DNA of 64,000 nt from Salinibacter sp. 10B (GCF_002954405.1 NZ_MQWC01000001.1:25864-89863), one strand, 5' to 3'. Positions 53,699-62,996 are shown, numbered from the stretch's first letter. Notes: generated by a model from the sequence alone, not told the origin. Program-made: numbers and translations.

Positions 53699-55714
53699 TT
53701 GGACCCCTTCTCACCGCCTGCAGACCGGGATATTCGGCAGGTTTCTGATGTGGGATTCGGCCGCTTGGAGATTCCAGATTGGACTTCCCCTGATTGGCTT
53801 GAGGACGCCTTCTCTGAAAAGGCACTCTCTGACAGGGCAGCCGACGACGCGCCCGATGATGAACCGGCAGATGGATCTGCGAAGAAGGGATCGGACCCCA
53901 ATGACCGTGAGGCCCAGGAAAAAGAGTCCAAGTCCTATCTCATAACCGAGATCCGGGGGAATCATAAACAGCGAGATCTCCTCAACCAAGCAGTGGAGGA
54001 AGCCCCCGAACCGATTCGGAGCCCCTACCGGCATTTCATCATTCACCTTATCACCTGTGCGAAGATCTACGGGGTCCGAGAGTACCACCCCATACATCAT
54101 CAAACGCTCATCGACAAGCTCCCCGAGGGTTGGCGCCTCACGGAGATCGAGGGGGGCACCTCGCGGCTCTGGCGATTCGATGAAAGCGTAATCCAATGCC
54201 TCGACGGAGGCAAGTACGCCAGCGGAGACGATCATCGACACGGCCGTGCTCGGGAGTACCGGATCGACCCAGATTTCGCGCTGGACTTTCACTCGGCCGG
54301 ATCAGGGGCCAACCCGAATTACAACCTCCATCACGCAAACAAGCGCGTCTGGAGTTCAGCAGCAATGAAGACCATTCTCACGACTCCGTCCGGGCACCGC
54401 TGGGGGAAGAAGTGCTCTCTCCCCGGCGGGCACTACAGCCTGATAGACGGCGCCCTCCGGAACCTCGACGAGGCCGACCACCGGATCCGGACATTTCCCA
54501 TCTACCGAGTCCGGGACGTCGCAGAGGCAGGCTACCGGCGCGCAGCGGAAAACCACCCGGCCGACCACCCAAAGCTCCTACGAGCCAAAGGGCGGTACCA
54601 CTCCATCCTGTCGAGCCTCGGCATTATCAAGCGACAGAGCCGACACGTCGAGAACGGTGTCGCATCCCTCACGAATGCCTATGAGGTGCAGCCAATCTCC
54701 GGGCGATTTTCGTTTCGGCGAGGAGGGCCTCAGTCCTTGCCCGGAGCGCTCAAGGCGTTCGCCTACGACTTCGAAGATGTGTACAACTACGACATCAAGT
54801 CGAGCCAGACGGTCGCGCTTCGCCAGCTTGCCTCCGACCTCCGCTCGCTCGGATACGACGTAGACACGAAGCCGCTCGACGAGTATATCGAGCGAGGCGG
54901 GAAGGACTGGGTCGTCGAGAATGAGGACTACGACTTGCCCCGCGGGCTCGTGAAACAGGTAGAGCATGCGGTCAAGTTCGGCGGCAGGATCCCGGCCTCA
55001 ATGGAGCAGGCGTACTACTGCAAGTACAAGTCGCCTTGGGGGATGCCCAAAATTGCCGAGCACGTCGAGGATCACTTCGACGATCGAGAGGAGCAGAATC
55101 AAGCCCTGGAAGACCTAGCTGAGGTTTTCGGCCCGCAGGTCGAGATGATTGAGGAGCTGGCAGACGGGCTTCTAGGCGCCTACTGGAGCGCTAACAGCAC
55201 GCCCGGCGGGCGGGGGAAGGGTCGAGTCGTCCATAATCAGTGCGGCATTACCTTCTGCAAATTCGACTACGAGGAAGGACACGAACGCCGATCAAAGGCG
55301 ATGGCCTGGTACCTGCAAGGACTGGAGGCGGCCTACGTGCACGCCATTACCATCCTGGCCGAGCAATACAGCTACGAGGTGATGGCCAACGAGCACGATG
55401 GGTGCATTACCACCGGACAAGTTCCAAACAAGGCGAAGGAACGAGCCCGCACGCTCAGCGGATTCGAGAAGGCTGAGCTCAAGAGAAAGCCTTTCGCGGG
55501 CGAAGAGGACGTCCGAACGATCTGCAAGAAATGCGACCTCAAGGTTCCATCACGCCTCAAGCGACAGTCTTCCGGCTCGACCGGCCAGAGTTCTTATCGG
55601 AAGGGCCGGGGCGCCAACCGAGACGAGCGAGCGCAAACGACCCACGGGCGGCGGGCTCCAGCAGAATCGGAGGGTTTGAGGAAAGCAGCCGACAGGGCGG
55701 CAGGCGCCTCATGA
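53699..55714 (+). CDS. Divergent family A-like polymerase (candidate)
   Basis: 671 residues from TTG 53699; the same frame is open from 53579 without any ATG or GTG. Motif A candidate: YNYDIKSSQTVALRQLASDL with Asp365, like DYSQIELRVLA of Pol I. Motif B candidate: RGLVKQVEHAVKFGG with Arg415, Lys419, Phe427 and Gly428, the R-x3-K-x7-Y/F-G spacing of the Pol I O helix. A segment RVVHNQCGIT follows, like the N-x3-Q-G region. Motif C candidate: MANEHDGCIT with His566-Asp567. Distance A to B is 50 residues (49 in E. coli Pol I). The Pol I glutamate steric gate is not conserved at the corresponding place. The N-terminal ~300 residues look like a winged-helix-type plasmid domain; no 3'-5' exonuclease motif is seen. 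It lies 2.7 kb from the origin. Confidence 0.65.
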   Translation: MDPFSPPADRDIRQVSDVGFGRLEIPDWTSPDWLEDAFSEKALSDRAADDAPDDEPADGSAKKGSDPNDREAQEKESKSYLITEIRGNHKQRDLLNQAVEEAPEPIRSPYRHFIIHLITCAKIYGVREYHPIHHQTLIDKLPEGWRLTEIEGGTSRLWRFDESVIQCLDGGKYASGDDHRHGRAREYRIDPDFALDFHSAGSGANPNYNLHHANKRVWSSAAMKTILTTPSGHRWGKKCSLPGGHYSLIDGALRNLDEADHRIRTFPIYRVRDVAEAGYRRAAENHPADHPKLLRAKGRYHSILSSLGIIKRQSRHVENGVASLTNAYEVQPISGRFSFRRGGPQSLPGALKAFAYDFEDVYNYDIKSSQTVALRQLASDLRSLGYDVDTKPLDEYIERGGKDWVVENEDYDLPRGLVKQVEHAVKFGGRIPASMEQAYYCKYKSPWGMPKIAEHVEDHFDDREEQNQALEDLAEVFGPQVEMIEELADGLLGAYWSANSTPGGRGKGRVVHNQCGITFCKFDYEEGHERRSKAMAWYLQGLEAAYVHAITILAEQYSYEVMANEHDGCITTGQVPNKAKERARTLSGFEKAELKRKPFAGEEDVRTICKKCDLKVPSRLKRQSSGSTGQSSYRKGRGANRDERAQTTHGRRAPAESEGLRKAADRAAGAS

Positions 55715-56203
55715 GGAAAATGATTGCAGCTCATGGCTACAATCGGCTCTCTGTCAAATGCGGGGCCTGTGTCAGAACAGCTCCGTGAGGACACTATCGG
55801 TCAACCGCGGTAGACTTTTCCCCACACCCAAGGTCTCGCCCTTGTCGGTCGGTCATTTGAGCACACATGGGTGGAGTACAATTGGTCAAAACCGTCCTCA
55901 TATTAGGCTGCTACCGAGCGCAGTTCGCCGACGGTACGCAGGTACTCGTCCGGGTCTTTCATTTCGAAGTACGCCCGACCGATGGCGAAGACGGGTCATG
56001 CTGGCAGGCGGAGGGGCCCAATAGAAGGGTTTCCTCGCTCCGCGTCGGCTGGCCAAGATCCGTTCCGTCGACCCGAGCGGTCGAGAGACAATCGGAAATA
56101 TTCGTGTGGGCATCACGATGTCAAAGTGTCCGTTGGGGGCGTTTCCTAACAGTGTTATGTCTCCGACTCTCTCCGGACAAAACGCAAGGGCAATGCGAAT
56201 TCT
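55715..56203. other. 489-base gap, no gene supported
   Basis: It separates the polymerase-like gene from the convergent DUF2182 gene. An open frame at 55867-56253 overlaps the end of the DUF2182 gene and has no features. No clear terminator is seen. Confidence 0.4.
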
Positions 56204-56989
56204 TTAGAGGAGAGGCATGCCCACCCCCACCATCCACACGCCCCCTCCGATAAGGAGCAGGCCCGCCGCTCGGCTCACCCATTGACCCTGGGGGACAATC
56301 TTCTCCAGGAGAACGAATCCGGCAATTGCGGCGACCCACAGCAGGTTCATTACGCCAACTACGAAAAGAAGCGCCATTAGCATCGAGCAGCATCCTACGC
56401 AGTATACACCATGCCGAAGTCCCATGACGAGCGCACCTCGGGTGCCCTCTCGCCACTCGGTCATGAGAAAGCCGAGCGGCGAGCGGCACTGCGTCAGGCA
56501 CGTATACTTGAGCGGGGTCCATTGAAAGAGGCCCGCTGCCAATAGAATCCCTCCGCCTAGCAGGGGAGTGGAACTTGCCATGGCCGGAGAAAGGAGGGCG
56601 GCGGCATGGAGTCCCCACTGTAGAGCCGTAGCAAGGATGCTGAACCCGGTCCAGATGATCAGATATCCAAGCACGAATGCTGCAGTGGGCACGTAGGGAT
56701 CTTCGCGGTCGCGGCGGCTATTAATTTGAGCAAACCTGAGGATCATCGGCGCGGCGGACGGTACCATCATTGCCACCATCATCACCACCCACATGATAAG
56801 CAATAACGCGAGATCCGCCCCACCCCAGGCTTGCACGTGCGGCATGGCCATCTCCACGTTCACTTGGCCCATCGTGCCGGCAAGGTGAATCATGTAGGTC
56901 CACGCGGCGGCCGTGAGTCCGACAAGGCCGGCAAGCACCACGGCCTGGTCTTGGCGTAGCCAGTTCTCACGAGACTTGTTGCCGTTCAT
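56204..56989 (-). CDS. DUF2182 integral membrane protein
   Basis: 261 residues from ATG 56989, chosen for AAGGAG nine bases upstream (GTG 56992 adds one residue). About six membrane segments are visible. Family signatures: MWVVMMVAMMVPSAAPMIL near residue 65, KYTCLTQCRSPLGF near 160 and GLRHGVYCVGCCSMLMALL near 195, with conserved Cys and Met residues suggesting metal binding. DUF2182 proteins are predicted metal-binding membrane proteins and commonly neighbour DUF1326 genes, as here (57313-57960). The biochemical role is unknown. All typical regions are intact. Confidence 0.85.
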   Translation of the reverse strand: MNGNKSRENWLRQDQAVVLAGLVGLTAAAWTYMIHLAGTMGQVNVEMAMPHVQAWGGADLALLLIMWVVMMVAMMVPSAAPMILRFAQINSRRDREDPYVPTAAFVLGYLIIWTGFSILATALQWGLHAAALLSPAMASSTPLLGGGILLAAGLFQWTPLKYTCLTQCRSPLGFLMTEWREGTRGALVMGLRHGVYCVGCCSMLMALLFVVGVMNLLWVAAIAGFVLLEKIVPQGQWVSRAAGLLLIGGGVWMVGVGMPLL

Positions 56990-57312
56990 CACCGCTCTCC
57001 TTCACTCCTCCAGATTCCCAGTCTTCTTTCTCTGGTTCGTACGCTCCAATACCGCATAGCAATGCGAGTCATCTCCTCGGAATCCACGGTGCGTCTTGTG
57101 CCCTGACTTCCGTTTGCATCGTTGGGTCCAGTCCTAGAAACATCCGGGCCGGGACCGTAGGGGATGGACCAAGTACTCAGTCACGGTGGTTTCGTCGAGT
57201 ACGAGCTCTTTCTTTCGTCACAACATCGACCTCCAACGACGAGGGATGACATACACGGAAAAAGGACTCCCCGCCACGATCATCGTGCCGCAGTACTAAT
57301 GCCTTGGAGCGG
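56990..57312. other. 323-base gap between the DUF2182 and DUF1326 genes
   Basis: No gene supported. Since both neighbours are on the minus strand, it probably holds the end of the DUF1326 transcript or a separate promoter for DUF2182. A Shine-Dalgarno site for DUF2182 is at its left edge. Confidence 0.4.
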
Positions 57313-57960
57313 TCACGGTTGGTCGGGGCCGCTCCAGTCGAAGTTCATGTGCTTGCTCGACTGGCCGGTTCGTTCCCACTGGAGATCGAAGCCTTCCGCC
57401 TGATCTGCGACGGCCACGCCCTGTGTGGCCACGGCGCTAGGCCCCACCTCGCTGCCCGGCGGATTGTGAACTTGCACCCGCTCGTTGAAGGACGTCGTCG
57501 GGCCGGAGAGCGCTTCCGCGCGTGCCTCCACGTGTCCCGGAATACGCGCGCTCCACCATTCGAGGTCATCGGCGATCTCGAACTCGATCGGCACGAACTC
57601 AAGGCCGCGCATCTCCACGATCAACTCGCTGAACTGCGCAGGCCACCCGCCTGCTTCGCCACCGAAGATCAACTGTAGCGCCTCTCGTTGCCGTTCATCG
57701 GCCCGCTCATCGACAAACATCCCGGCGGTGGCCCCGGCGAAATCATCTGCCCACGGGTTTCCAGTGAAAGAGGCCAGGGCAAGCACGTTTAAGTCGTCGA
57801 CCACCACATCCCCGTAGTGTCCTTCGCGAATGTGCCATACCATTGTCCCTTCACATTCTCCGCCAGTCGGTGTCTGGGCGAAGTAGCATGGACACGGAAT
57901 ATTGCACTTGCAAACGTCGAACCAGTCCCCCTTCAATTTCCATTGCTCAATGCTTTCCAT
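57313..57960 (-). CDS. DUF1326 family protein
   Basis: 215 residues from ATG 57960, preceded by GGAGGA seven bases upstream. The N-terminal WFDVCKCNIPCPCYF with four cysteines and the later GEAGGWPAQFSELI and FVPIEFEI regions are typical of DUF1326. The cysteine cluster may bind a metal. It is upstream of the DUF2182 gene on the same strand, a recurrent pairing. Function unknown. No signal peptide is visible. Confidence 0.85.
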   Translation of the reverse strand: MESIEQWKLKGDWFDVCKCNIPCPCYFAQTPTGGECEGTMVWHIREGHYGDVVVDDLNVLALASFTGNPWADDFAGATAGMFVDERADERQREALQLIFGGEAGGWPAQFSELIVEMRGLEFVPIEFEIADDLEWWSARIPGHVEARAEALSGPTTSFNERVQVHNPPGSEVGPSAVATQGVAVADQAEGFDLQWERTGQSSKHMNFDWSGPDQP

Positions 57961-58658
57961 GCTATTCTCCTCCTTCGATGGGGCTTACACTCACATACAA
58001 CGCTATGGACTGGAGGACTTGTCTTTGAAAGCATTACCTCGAAAGCGGGCCTCAGCCGATGGCGCCTCCTTCTGTACGAGATCGGTCAAAATGCACACGG
58101 AATACTCGCATATGGTATCACATGGCACCGTCCTCAAGTGGCGTGGCTCGGAGAGGCGTCCACACTTATCCAAGGCCCGTCAGCAGCACCGACTGATGAG
58201 GCGAGACGTTATGAACCGGGAGCCCACCGTGTCTAACACACCCAACTCGATGACTCCAGTCCAACAATTCCTCCCCTCATCTCCGAATGAAAGCGCAGTC
58301 CCCTGAACATGAGGCGATGCTACCCGAAAACGTCCCTCCAATCCCGCGGCCCGAATCCAGAGCGGAGGCGCGGCTTCTATTGCTTTGCCTCGAGGTGGGT
58401 CTGATCCCCACCTACAAGCATGCCTCTGAAGGAAGCGACAGTAAGACACACGAGCGCCAGAAGGGAAACTTCAGCCAGGCGAATCTCGGTCTTTCAGAAG
58501 CGGAAGTAATGGCCCGAGGGGCCTGACTAACAAACACCTCATCTATCGCGAAAGACGCGCTTTCCCAGCCGCCCCGGCTTCCAAAGCGATCGACACTATA
58601 GGGGAGGGTTCTTATTTAAGTAGTGCTACGATCGCAAACTGCGCTCCCCTCCAGAACC
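57961..58658. other. 698-base gap with one doubtful short frame
   Basis: I see no gene with family features. A 79-residue frame at 58287-58526 (MKAQSPEHEAMLPEN...) has a helical middle (RAEARLLLLCLEVGLIPTY) and plausible composition but no ribosome site, so it is left as doubtful. The right end holds the promoter of the secreted nuclease. Confidence 0.4.
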
Positions 58659-59324
58659 ATGGATTCCGCACGCACACTTCGTACCGCAGCCGTCCTCGCG
58701 TTTCTCATGGCGTCGCTGATCGTCCCAAGGGTGAAGGGGCAGGTAGACCCTGGACAGACGTATACGGCAAAAGTGATAGACGTGACTGACGGCGACACCT
58801 ACAACGCTCGACGCTCGAGTGGACAAGAAGTCACGATCCGTCTCCACGGAGTCGACACCCCGGAGACAAACCAGCCTCACGGCAGGGCCGCAACCCGGGC
58901 TGCACGCAGATACATTGGCGGAGAGCGCGTCCGCTTTACAGTCGAGGAGATCGGCTCTTACGGGCGCGCTGTAGCCCGGATAAGCGTAGGAGGTGGCGAC
59001 CTTGGGTCAATGCTCATCCAGGAAGGACACGGCTGGTATTACGAGCAATACGCGCCTGGAGCCACTGAGTACGCCCGGCTGGAGCGCCAGGCCCGCAATG
59101 CCGATCGCGGCCTTTGGTCCCGAGCCAATCCCATTCCACCCTGGGAGTGGCGGGACCGGTCGGCTGGGGGACAGCAGACCACAAGCGAAGATAAAGACTG
59201 CTCTGACTTTGAGACCCAGCCGGAAGCACAGGCATTCTTTGAAGCTCACCAGCCAGGGGATCCGCATCGCCTGGATGGAAACGGCGATGGAGAAGCCTGC
59301 GAGTCACTCCCAGGAGAGCCGTAA
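58659..59324 (+). CDS. Secreted thermonuclease (SNase) with C-terminal excalibur domain
   Basis: 221 residues from ATG 58659. A signal peptide is clear (basic MDSARTLR, hydrophobic [14 protein letters not shown], then RVKGQ). The SNase core follows: [10 protein letters not shown] (Asp), [13 protein letters not shown] (Arg and Glu of the site) and SYGRAVARI (second Arg), so the catalytic set is intact. The C-terminal ~45 residues are an excalibur domain ([15 protein letters not shown] ... GNGDGEACE), a small calcium-binding motif with two cysteines. It should cut DNA and RNA outside the cytoplasm. It stands alone ahead of the mutagenesis cluster. Confidence 0.9.
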   Translation: MDSARTLRTAAVLAFLMASLIVPRVKGQVDPGQTYTAKVIDVTDGDTYNARRSSGQEVTIRLHGVDTPETNQPHGRAATRAARRYIGGERVRFTVEEIGSYGRAVARISVGGGDLGSMLIQEGHGWYYEQYAPGATEYARLERQARNADRGLWSRANPIPPWEWRDRSAGGQQTTSEDKDCSDFETQPEAQAFFEAHQPGDPHRLDGNGDGEACESLPGEP

Positions 59325-59537
59325 TCTCCTTCGGTTCTCCTCGAAGATGGCCAGCAGTCTTTTGGGTTTCTACCGTTTTTATTCCCCCATGCGTGCCCGC
59401 CTGCAGCCCAACCTTTTGGCCTTAAGGGCCCGGTTGAACCTGCGGGCGGGTATTTCTATGTCCCTCTCGACCGTTCCCTTGTCTGGATGAGTTACGCTGA
59501 GTGGAGCATGAGCCCCTTGGAAATAGGCCGGAGAAGA

Positions 59538-59558
59538 ACACATGTTTAGAATATGTGT
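59538..59558. promoter_or_regulatory. Candidate SOS (LexA-type) operator ahead of umuD
   Basis: ACACAT (59538-59543) and ATGTGT (59553-59558) form a perfect inverted repeat with a 9-base spacer. It lies 54 bases before the umuD ATG, and the umuD-umuC-dinB cluster is exactly the class of genes LexA represses. The local LexA consensus is not known from this window, so the identity is inferred. The rest of the 59325-59611 gap shows no gene. Confidence 0.5.
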
Positions 59559-59611
59559 CCGTATCATTATTATGATGGCCAGTGCTCGACTTCTGACCGT
59601 CTCCGACCTTC

Positions 59612-60091
59612 ATGTTCTCTGCTCAATCCCCTGCTTGTTCCTCAGAACTCTCGAGTCACGCGCTCATTGCCACTGGGTTTCGCCCGCAGCGAAGTGAGAA
59701 CGTGCAGTTCCTTCCGCTTTACCTCTCGCACGTTGAGGCGGGATTCCCATCTGCGGCCGATGACTACATCGAAACGGAGCTCGACCTCAGCAAGCACCTG
59801 ATCAATAACGAGGAAGCGACCTTCTTCGTCCGCGTCTCCGGGAGCTCAAGGGCCGAGGCCGGAATCCACGATGGCGACATCCTCGCGGTCGACCGGTCGA
59901 TGGAGCCAGAGGACAGGGCGGTCGTCGTGGCTGCCCTCGATACCGAGCTCACCGTCAAGCGTTACGAGGTCCACTCGGGCCACCCTGACCTCATGCCCGA
60001 AAACTCAAGTCATGATCCGGTACCCGTCCGAGAGGGGCAGGAGCTCATCATTTGGGGCGTCGTCCAGCACGTCATGCACGAGGTATCTTGA
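59612..60091 (+). CDS. umuD: UmuD-like self-cleaving S24 peptidase
   Basis: 159 residues. Cleavage site Ala43-Gly44 in VEAGFPSAADD, catalytic Ser79 in VSGSSRAEAG and Lys116 in LTVKRYE; spacing from site to Ser to Lys equals that of E. coli UmuD (all shifted by 19). The usual D-S-M around the serine is S-S-R, but the serine is kept. RecA-stimulated cleavage yields UmuD', the partner of UmuC in DNA polymerase V. umuC follows after 49 bases. The operator-like dyad upstream suits damage induction. Confidence 0.92.
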   Translation: MFSAQSPACSSELSSHALIATGFRPQRSENVQFLPLYLSHVEAGFPSAADDYIETELDLSKHLINNEEATFFVRVSGSSRAEAGIHDGDILAVDRSMEPEDRAVVVAALDTELTVKRYEVHSGHPDLMPENSSHDPVPVREGQELIIWGVVQHVMHEVS

Positions 60092-60140
60092 CGAGGGGAG
60101 GGGACTCTATCGCGTTTGATGTCTGTATTCTTGTAATCCT

Positions 60141-61463
60141 GTGGACACCGTTTTCGCACTTGTCGACTGCCAGAACTTCTACGCCTCCTGCGAGCGGGTC
60201 TTTGACCCGACCCTTCGCGGCAGACCCATCTGCGTACTTTCAAACAACGACGGGTGCGTCATTGCCAGAAGCGAGGAGGTGAAGCGTTCGGGCACCGAAG
60301 GGGAGGGCGTGCCAATGGGCGCGCCTTACTTCAAATGGCGAGAGGAATTGGAGGAAATGGATGCTGCGGTGCTTTCCTCCAACTACACCCTCTATGGGGA
60401 CATGTCCTCCCGCGTGGCCAGCATTCTTCGAAACGATGCTCTGGAGCTGGAGCGGTACTCGATCGACGAGTGCTTTCTGACGCTGCCCGCTCTCTCCAGA
60501 GAGAACCTCTGGCGTGTGGCTGATCGAATCCGCCGGCGCGTTCTCAAGTGGCTCGGAATTCCAATTCGCGTCGGGATCGGCCCGACCAAGACCCTAGCGA
60601 AGATCGCCGACGAGAACGCGAAAGCCCGAAAGCGGGCCGGCTGGGGAAAGGGCGTCTACGTCTGCCCGGAGGAGCCAGAGCGAGAGGAGCTCCTCAGGCG
60701 CGTGCCAGTCGGTGATATCTGGGGCATTGGCTCCGCCTACGAGGAAAAGCTTAGGGAGAAGGGGGTAACATCGGCCGCTGGCTTCCGGTCTCTCCCCGAC
60801 AGGTGGATACGGAACGAGATGACAGTCGTCGGGCTCCGAACCGCTCAGGAGCTGAGAGGACGGCCGTGCCTGAAACTCGAGCTCGTGCGCCCTGACCGAA
60901 AGACCCTCGTCCGCTCTCGGTCCTTCGGCCAGCGGGTTGAGTCGAAGGAGGACCTTCGCCAGGCGCTCGCCAAACACGCAGAGCGTGCTGCCGAAAAGCT
61001 CCGGGAGGAAAGTCTTGTGGCAAAGGGGATTGGCGCATTTATCACGACGAAACGGTTTGCCGATCCGCCCCACTACTCGAACTCCGTCGCCGGAAGCCTG
61101 CAGGAGCACACTGCTCGTGGGGCACCGTTTGTGAAAGCCACCAGGCGCCTGCTTGAGGTGATCTATCGTGAGGGCTATGGCTACAAGAAAGCAGGTGTCC
61201 AGCTTTATGACATTCGCCCATCGCGACCGCACCAGGAGAGCCTCTTTGGGAGCTCTCCCACGGGTCGCCGGCGAAAACAAGACGAGGACCTCATGGCGGC
61301 CGTCGACCAGGTCAATGCAGAGTACGGAAAGGGCACCATCCAGGTCGCAGCCAGCGGCTTGCCGGAAGAAAGAGAGTGGACCATGAAACGCAGGCAGAAG
61401 TCTCCTCGATACACCACGCGGTGGGACGAGCTGCCAGTCGCCAAGGCGGGAGAGGCTCAATAA
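60141..61463 (+). CDS. umuC: UmuC, catalytic subunit of DNA polymerase V (Y family)
   Basis: 440 residues from GTG 60141. Palm motifs: FALVDCQNFYASCERVF (metal Asp9) and YSIDECFLTL (Asp-Glu near residue 107). IPIRVGIGPTKTLAKIA and WGIGSAYEEKLREKGV mark the helix-hairpin-helix thumb, and the C-terminal little-finger domain runs from about residue 240. A terminal UmuC extension ends in YTTRWDELPVAKAGEAQ. Length is usual for UmuC. It is a translesion polymerase used after damage. Cotranscription with umuD and possibly dinB (73 bases downstream) is likely. Confidence 0.95.
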   Translation: MDTVFALVDCQNFYASCERVFDPTLRGRPICVLSNNDGCVIARSEEVKRSGTEGEGVPMGAPYFKWREELEEMDAAVLSSNYTLYGDMSSRVASILRNDALELERYSIDECFLTLPALSRENLWRVADRIRRRVLKWLGIPIRVGIGPTKTLAKIADENAKARKRAGWGKGVYVCPEEPEREELLRRVPVGDIWGIGSAYEEKLREKGVTSAAGFRSLPDRWIRNEMTVVGLRTAQELRGRPCLKLELVRPDRKTLVRSRSFGQRVESKEDLRQALAKHAERAAEKLREESLVAKGIGAFITTKRFADPPHYSNSVAGSLQEHTARGAPFVKATRRLLEVIYREGYGYKKAGVQLYDIRPSRPHQESLFGSSPTGRRRKQDEDLMAAVDQVNAEYGKGTIQVAASGLPEEREWTMKRRQKSPRYTTRWDELPVAKAGEAQ

Positions 61464-61536
61464 AGACTCCCGCCCGTGCTCCAGGGCCAGCCATCCCACG
61501 CAGGCAGTTTGCCGCCATAATTGAGATCCCATCCGA

Positions 61537-62670
61537 ATGGAAAGGCAAGCAGGCTACAATTCTGAACAGGGTGGAGAAGACAGCCACAGGCGCATCGTTC
61601 ACGTAGACATGGACGCGTTCTACGCGGCCATAGAGCAACGCGACTTTCCAGAGAAGTACGCAGGCGAGCCGATTGCGGTTGGAGGAACGCCTCCACGCGG
61701 TGTCGTCCAGACCGCCAGCTACGAGGCGCGCCCGTACGGAGTGCATTCGGCTCAGGCAGCCGTCGAGGCAGACCGAAAGTGCCCTGACCTCATCTTCGTC
61801 TCTCCGCGAATGGACGTGTACAAGGAGGAGTCCCAGTCGATCAGGAAGATCCTCTTTCGGTACACCGACCTCGTCGAGCCGCTCTCTTTAGATGAGGCCT
61901 ACCTGGACGTCACCGAGCCGAAGAAAGGGCCCCGCTCAGGCACGCTGATTGCCCGTCGCATTCGAAGGGAGATCCAGGAAAAGACCGGCCTTACAGCTTC
62001 TGCGGGCGTCGGTCCCAGCAAGTTCGTCGCCAAAGTCGCCTCTGACCGAGACAAACCGGACGGGCTCACGGTGGTGACCCCAGAAGAGCAGATGGCCTTC
62101 ATTGCAGAGCTCCCAATTGAGGATTTCCATGGCATCGGGCCCGTCACAGCAGAGAAAATGAATGAGATGGGCATCCAGGCGGGGAAAGATCTGCAGGAGC
62201 GTCCTGAGCGAGAGCTCAGAAAACACTTCGGGAAACGGGGCGCTCACTTCAAAAAGCTGGCGATGGGGGAAGACGACCGGCCCGTGAAGCCCAACCGTGA
62301 GCGAAAGTCCGTTGGAGCCGAGCGCACGTTCAGAGAGGATATTTCCGACCCTGAGGAGATGCTTCGCAGGCTGGAGACAATCGCAGAAAAGGTTGAGAGG
62401 CGCTTGAAGGGAGCCGGGCCAGAGGGAGGACCTGCCTGTGGGCGTACCGTCACCTTGAAACTGAAGTCCCACGAGCACGAGATCAGTACCCGACAAACCA
62501 CGCTCGAACGGGCAGTGTCAGAAAAGGAGAAGCTCTGTGCCCTCGCCGAGCGGCTTCTCCACCGGCCACGCCCCCCGGCTGAGCCTGTCCGCCTCTTGGG
62601 CCTCAGTGTCTCGACGCTCACCAGCCCCACGTCCCACGCAGGCCAGCAACTGGAGCTGGAGTTTCCTTGA
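61537..62670 (+). CDS. dinB: DinB-like DNA polymerase IV (Y family)
   Basis: 377 residues. Palm motifs: RIVHVDMDAFYAAIEQ (Asp24) and LSLDEAYLDVT (Asp-Glu near 118), TASAGVGPSKFVAKVASD, and the thumb FHGIGPVTAEKMNEMGI. The C terminus ends in QLELEFP, a plausible β-clamp-binding peptide. All catalytic residues are in place. It follows umuC by 73 bases, so the plasmid carries two Y-family polymerases in one cluster. ATG 61537 gives a 16-residue leader before the conserved core, which is normal for plasmid dinB. Confidence 0.93.
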   Translation: MERQAGYNSEQGGEDSHRRIVHVDMDAFYAAIEQRDFPEKYAGEPIAVGGTPPRGVVQTASYEARPYGVHSAQAAVEADRKCPDLIFVSPRMDVYKEESQSIRKILFRYTDLVEPLSLDEAYLDVTEPKKGPRSGTLIARRIRREIQEKTGLTASAGVGPSKFVAKVASDRDKPDGLTVVTPEEQMAFIAELPIEDFHGIGPVTAEKMNEMGIQAGKDLQERPERELRKHFGKRGAHFKKLAMGEDDRPVKPNRERKSVGAERTFREDISDPEEMLRRLETIAEKVERRLKGAGPEGGPACGRTVTLKLKSHEHEISTRQTTLERAVSEKEKLCALAERLLHRPRPPAEPVRLLGLSVSTLTSPTSHAGQQLELEFP

Positions 62671-62752
62671 GTGCCAGTTCGCCTGATCGGGATGCAAGAA
62701 CCAGGAAGATGCCGTCACGGTTGGGATTTCACCAGTCCGTCACGAATCGCTC

Positions 62753-62841
62753 TTGACACCCCGGGGGTCGATTTTCGTACATTGGTTATTGTAGTGATTG
62801 TCTAGAAAAGCTCGTTTCCATCTCAGCGGAGCGGGCTTTTT
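62753..62841 (+). promoter_or_regulatory. Promoter-like site followed at once by a terminator-like hairpin
   Basis: TTGACA (62753-62758) is followed by TACATT (62778-62783) after 19 bases, a spacing seen in Bacteroidota-type promoters. A hairpin AAAGCTCG (62807-62814) with CGGGCTTT (62832-62839, one G-U pair), extended by TTTCC/GGAG-type pairing, ends in TTTTT (to 62841). A transcript from here would be about 50 bases long, a small RNA or an attenuated leader for the gene at 62997. The remainder of 62671-62996 shows no gene. Confidence 0.45.
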
Positions 62842-62996
62842 GTATTTTGATACAGTTCCGCTTCTCGAGGCGTCCCGAAACCCAGATCCGCATACTCCGC
62901 CTCTAGATGCAACCCGTCCAGACGAAGTGAATAGAGAGGAGATGCGCATCCTTTCGGATGATAAGCATCCTCGGTCAGTGACGCCTGTCTTTGCCA

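Noticed and set aside
55867..56253. 128-residue plus-strand frame
   Set aside because: Runs into the convergent DUF2182 gene and ends in a low-complexity Cys/Pro tail; no features.
60594..61532. 312-residue minus-strand open frame
   Set aside because: Fully antisense to umuC, a certain gene; long shadow frames are expected at this GC content.
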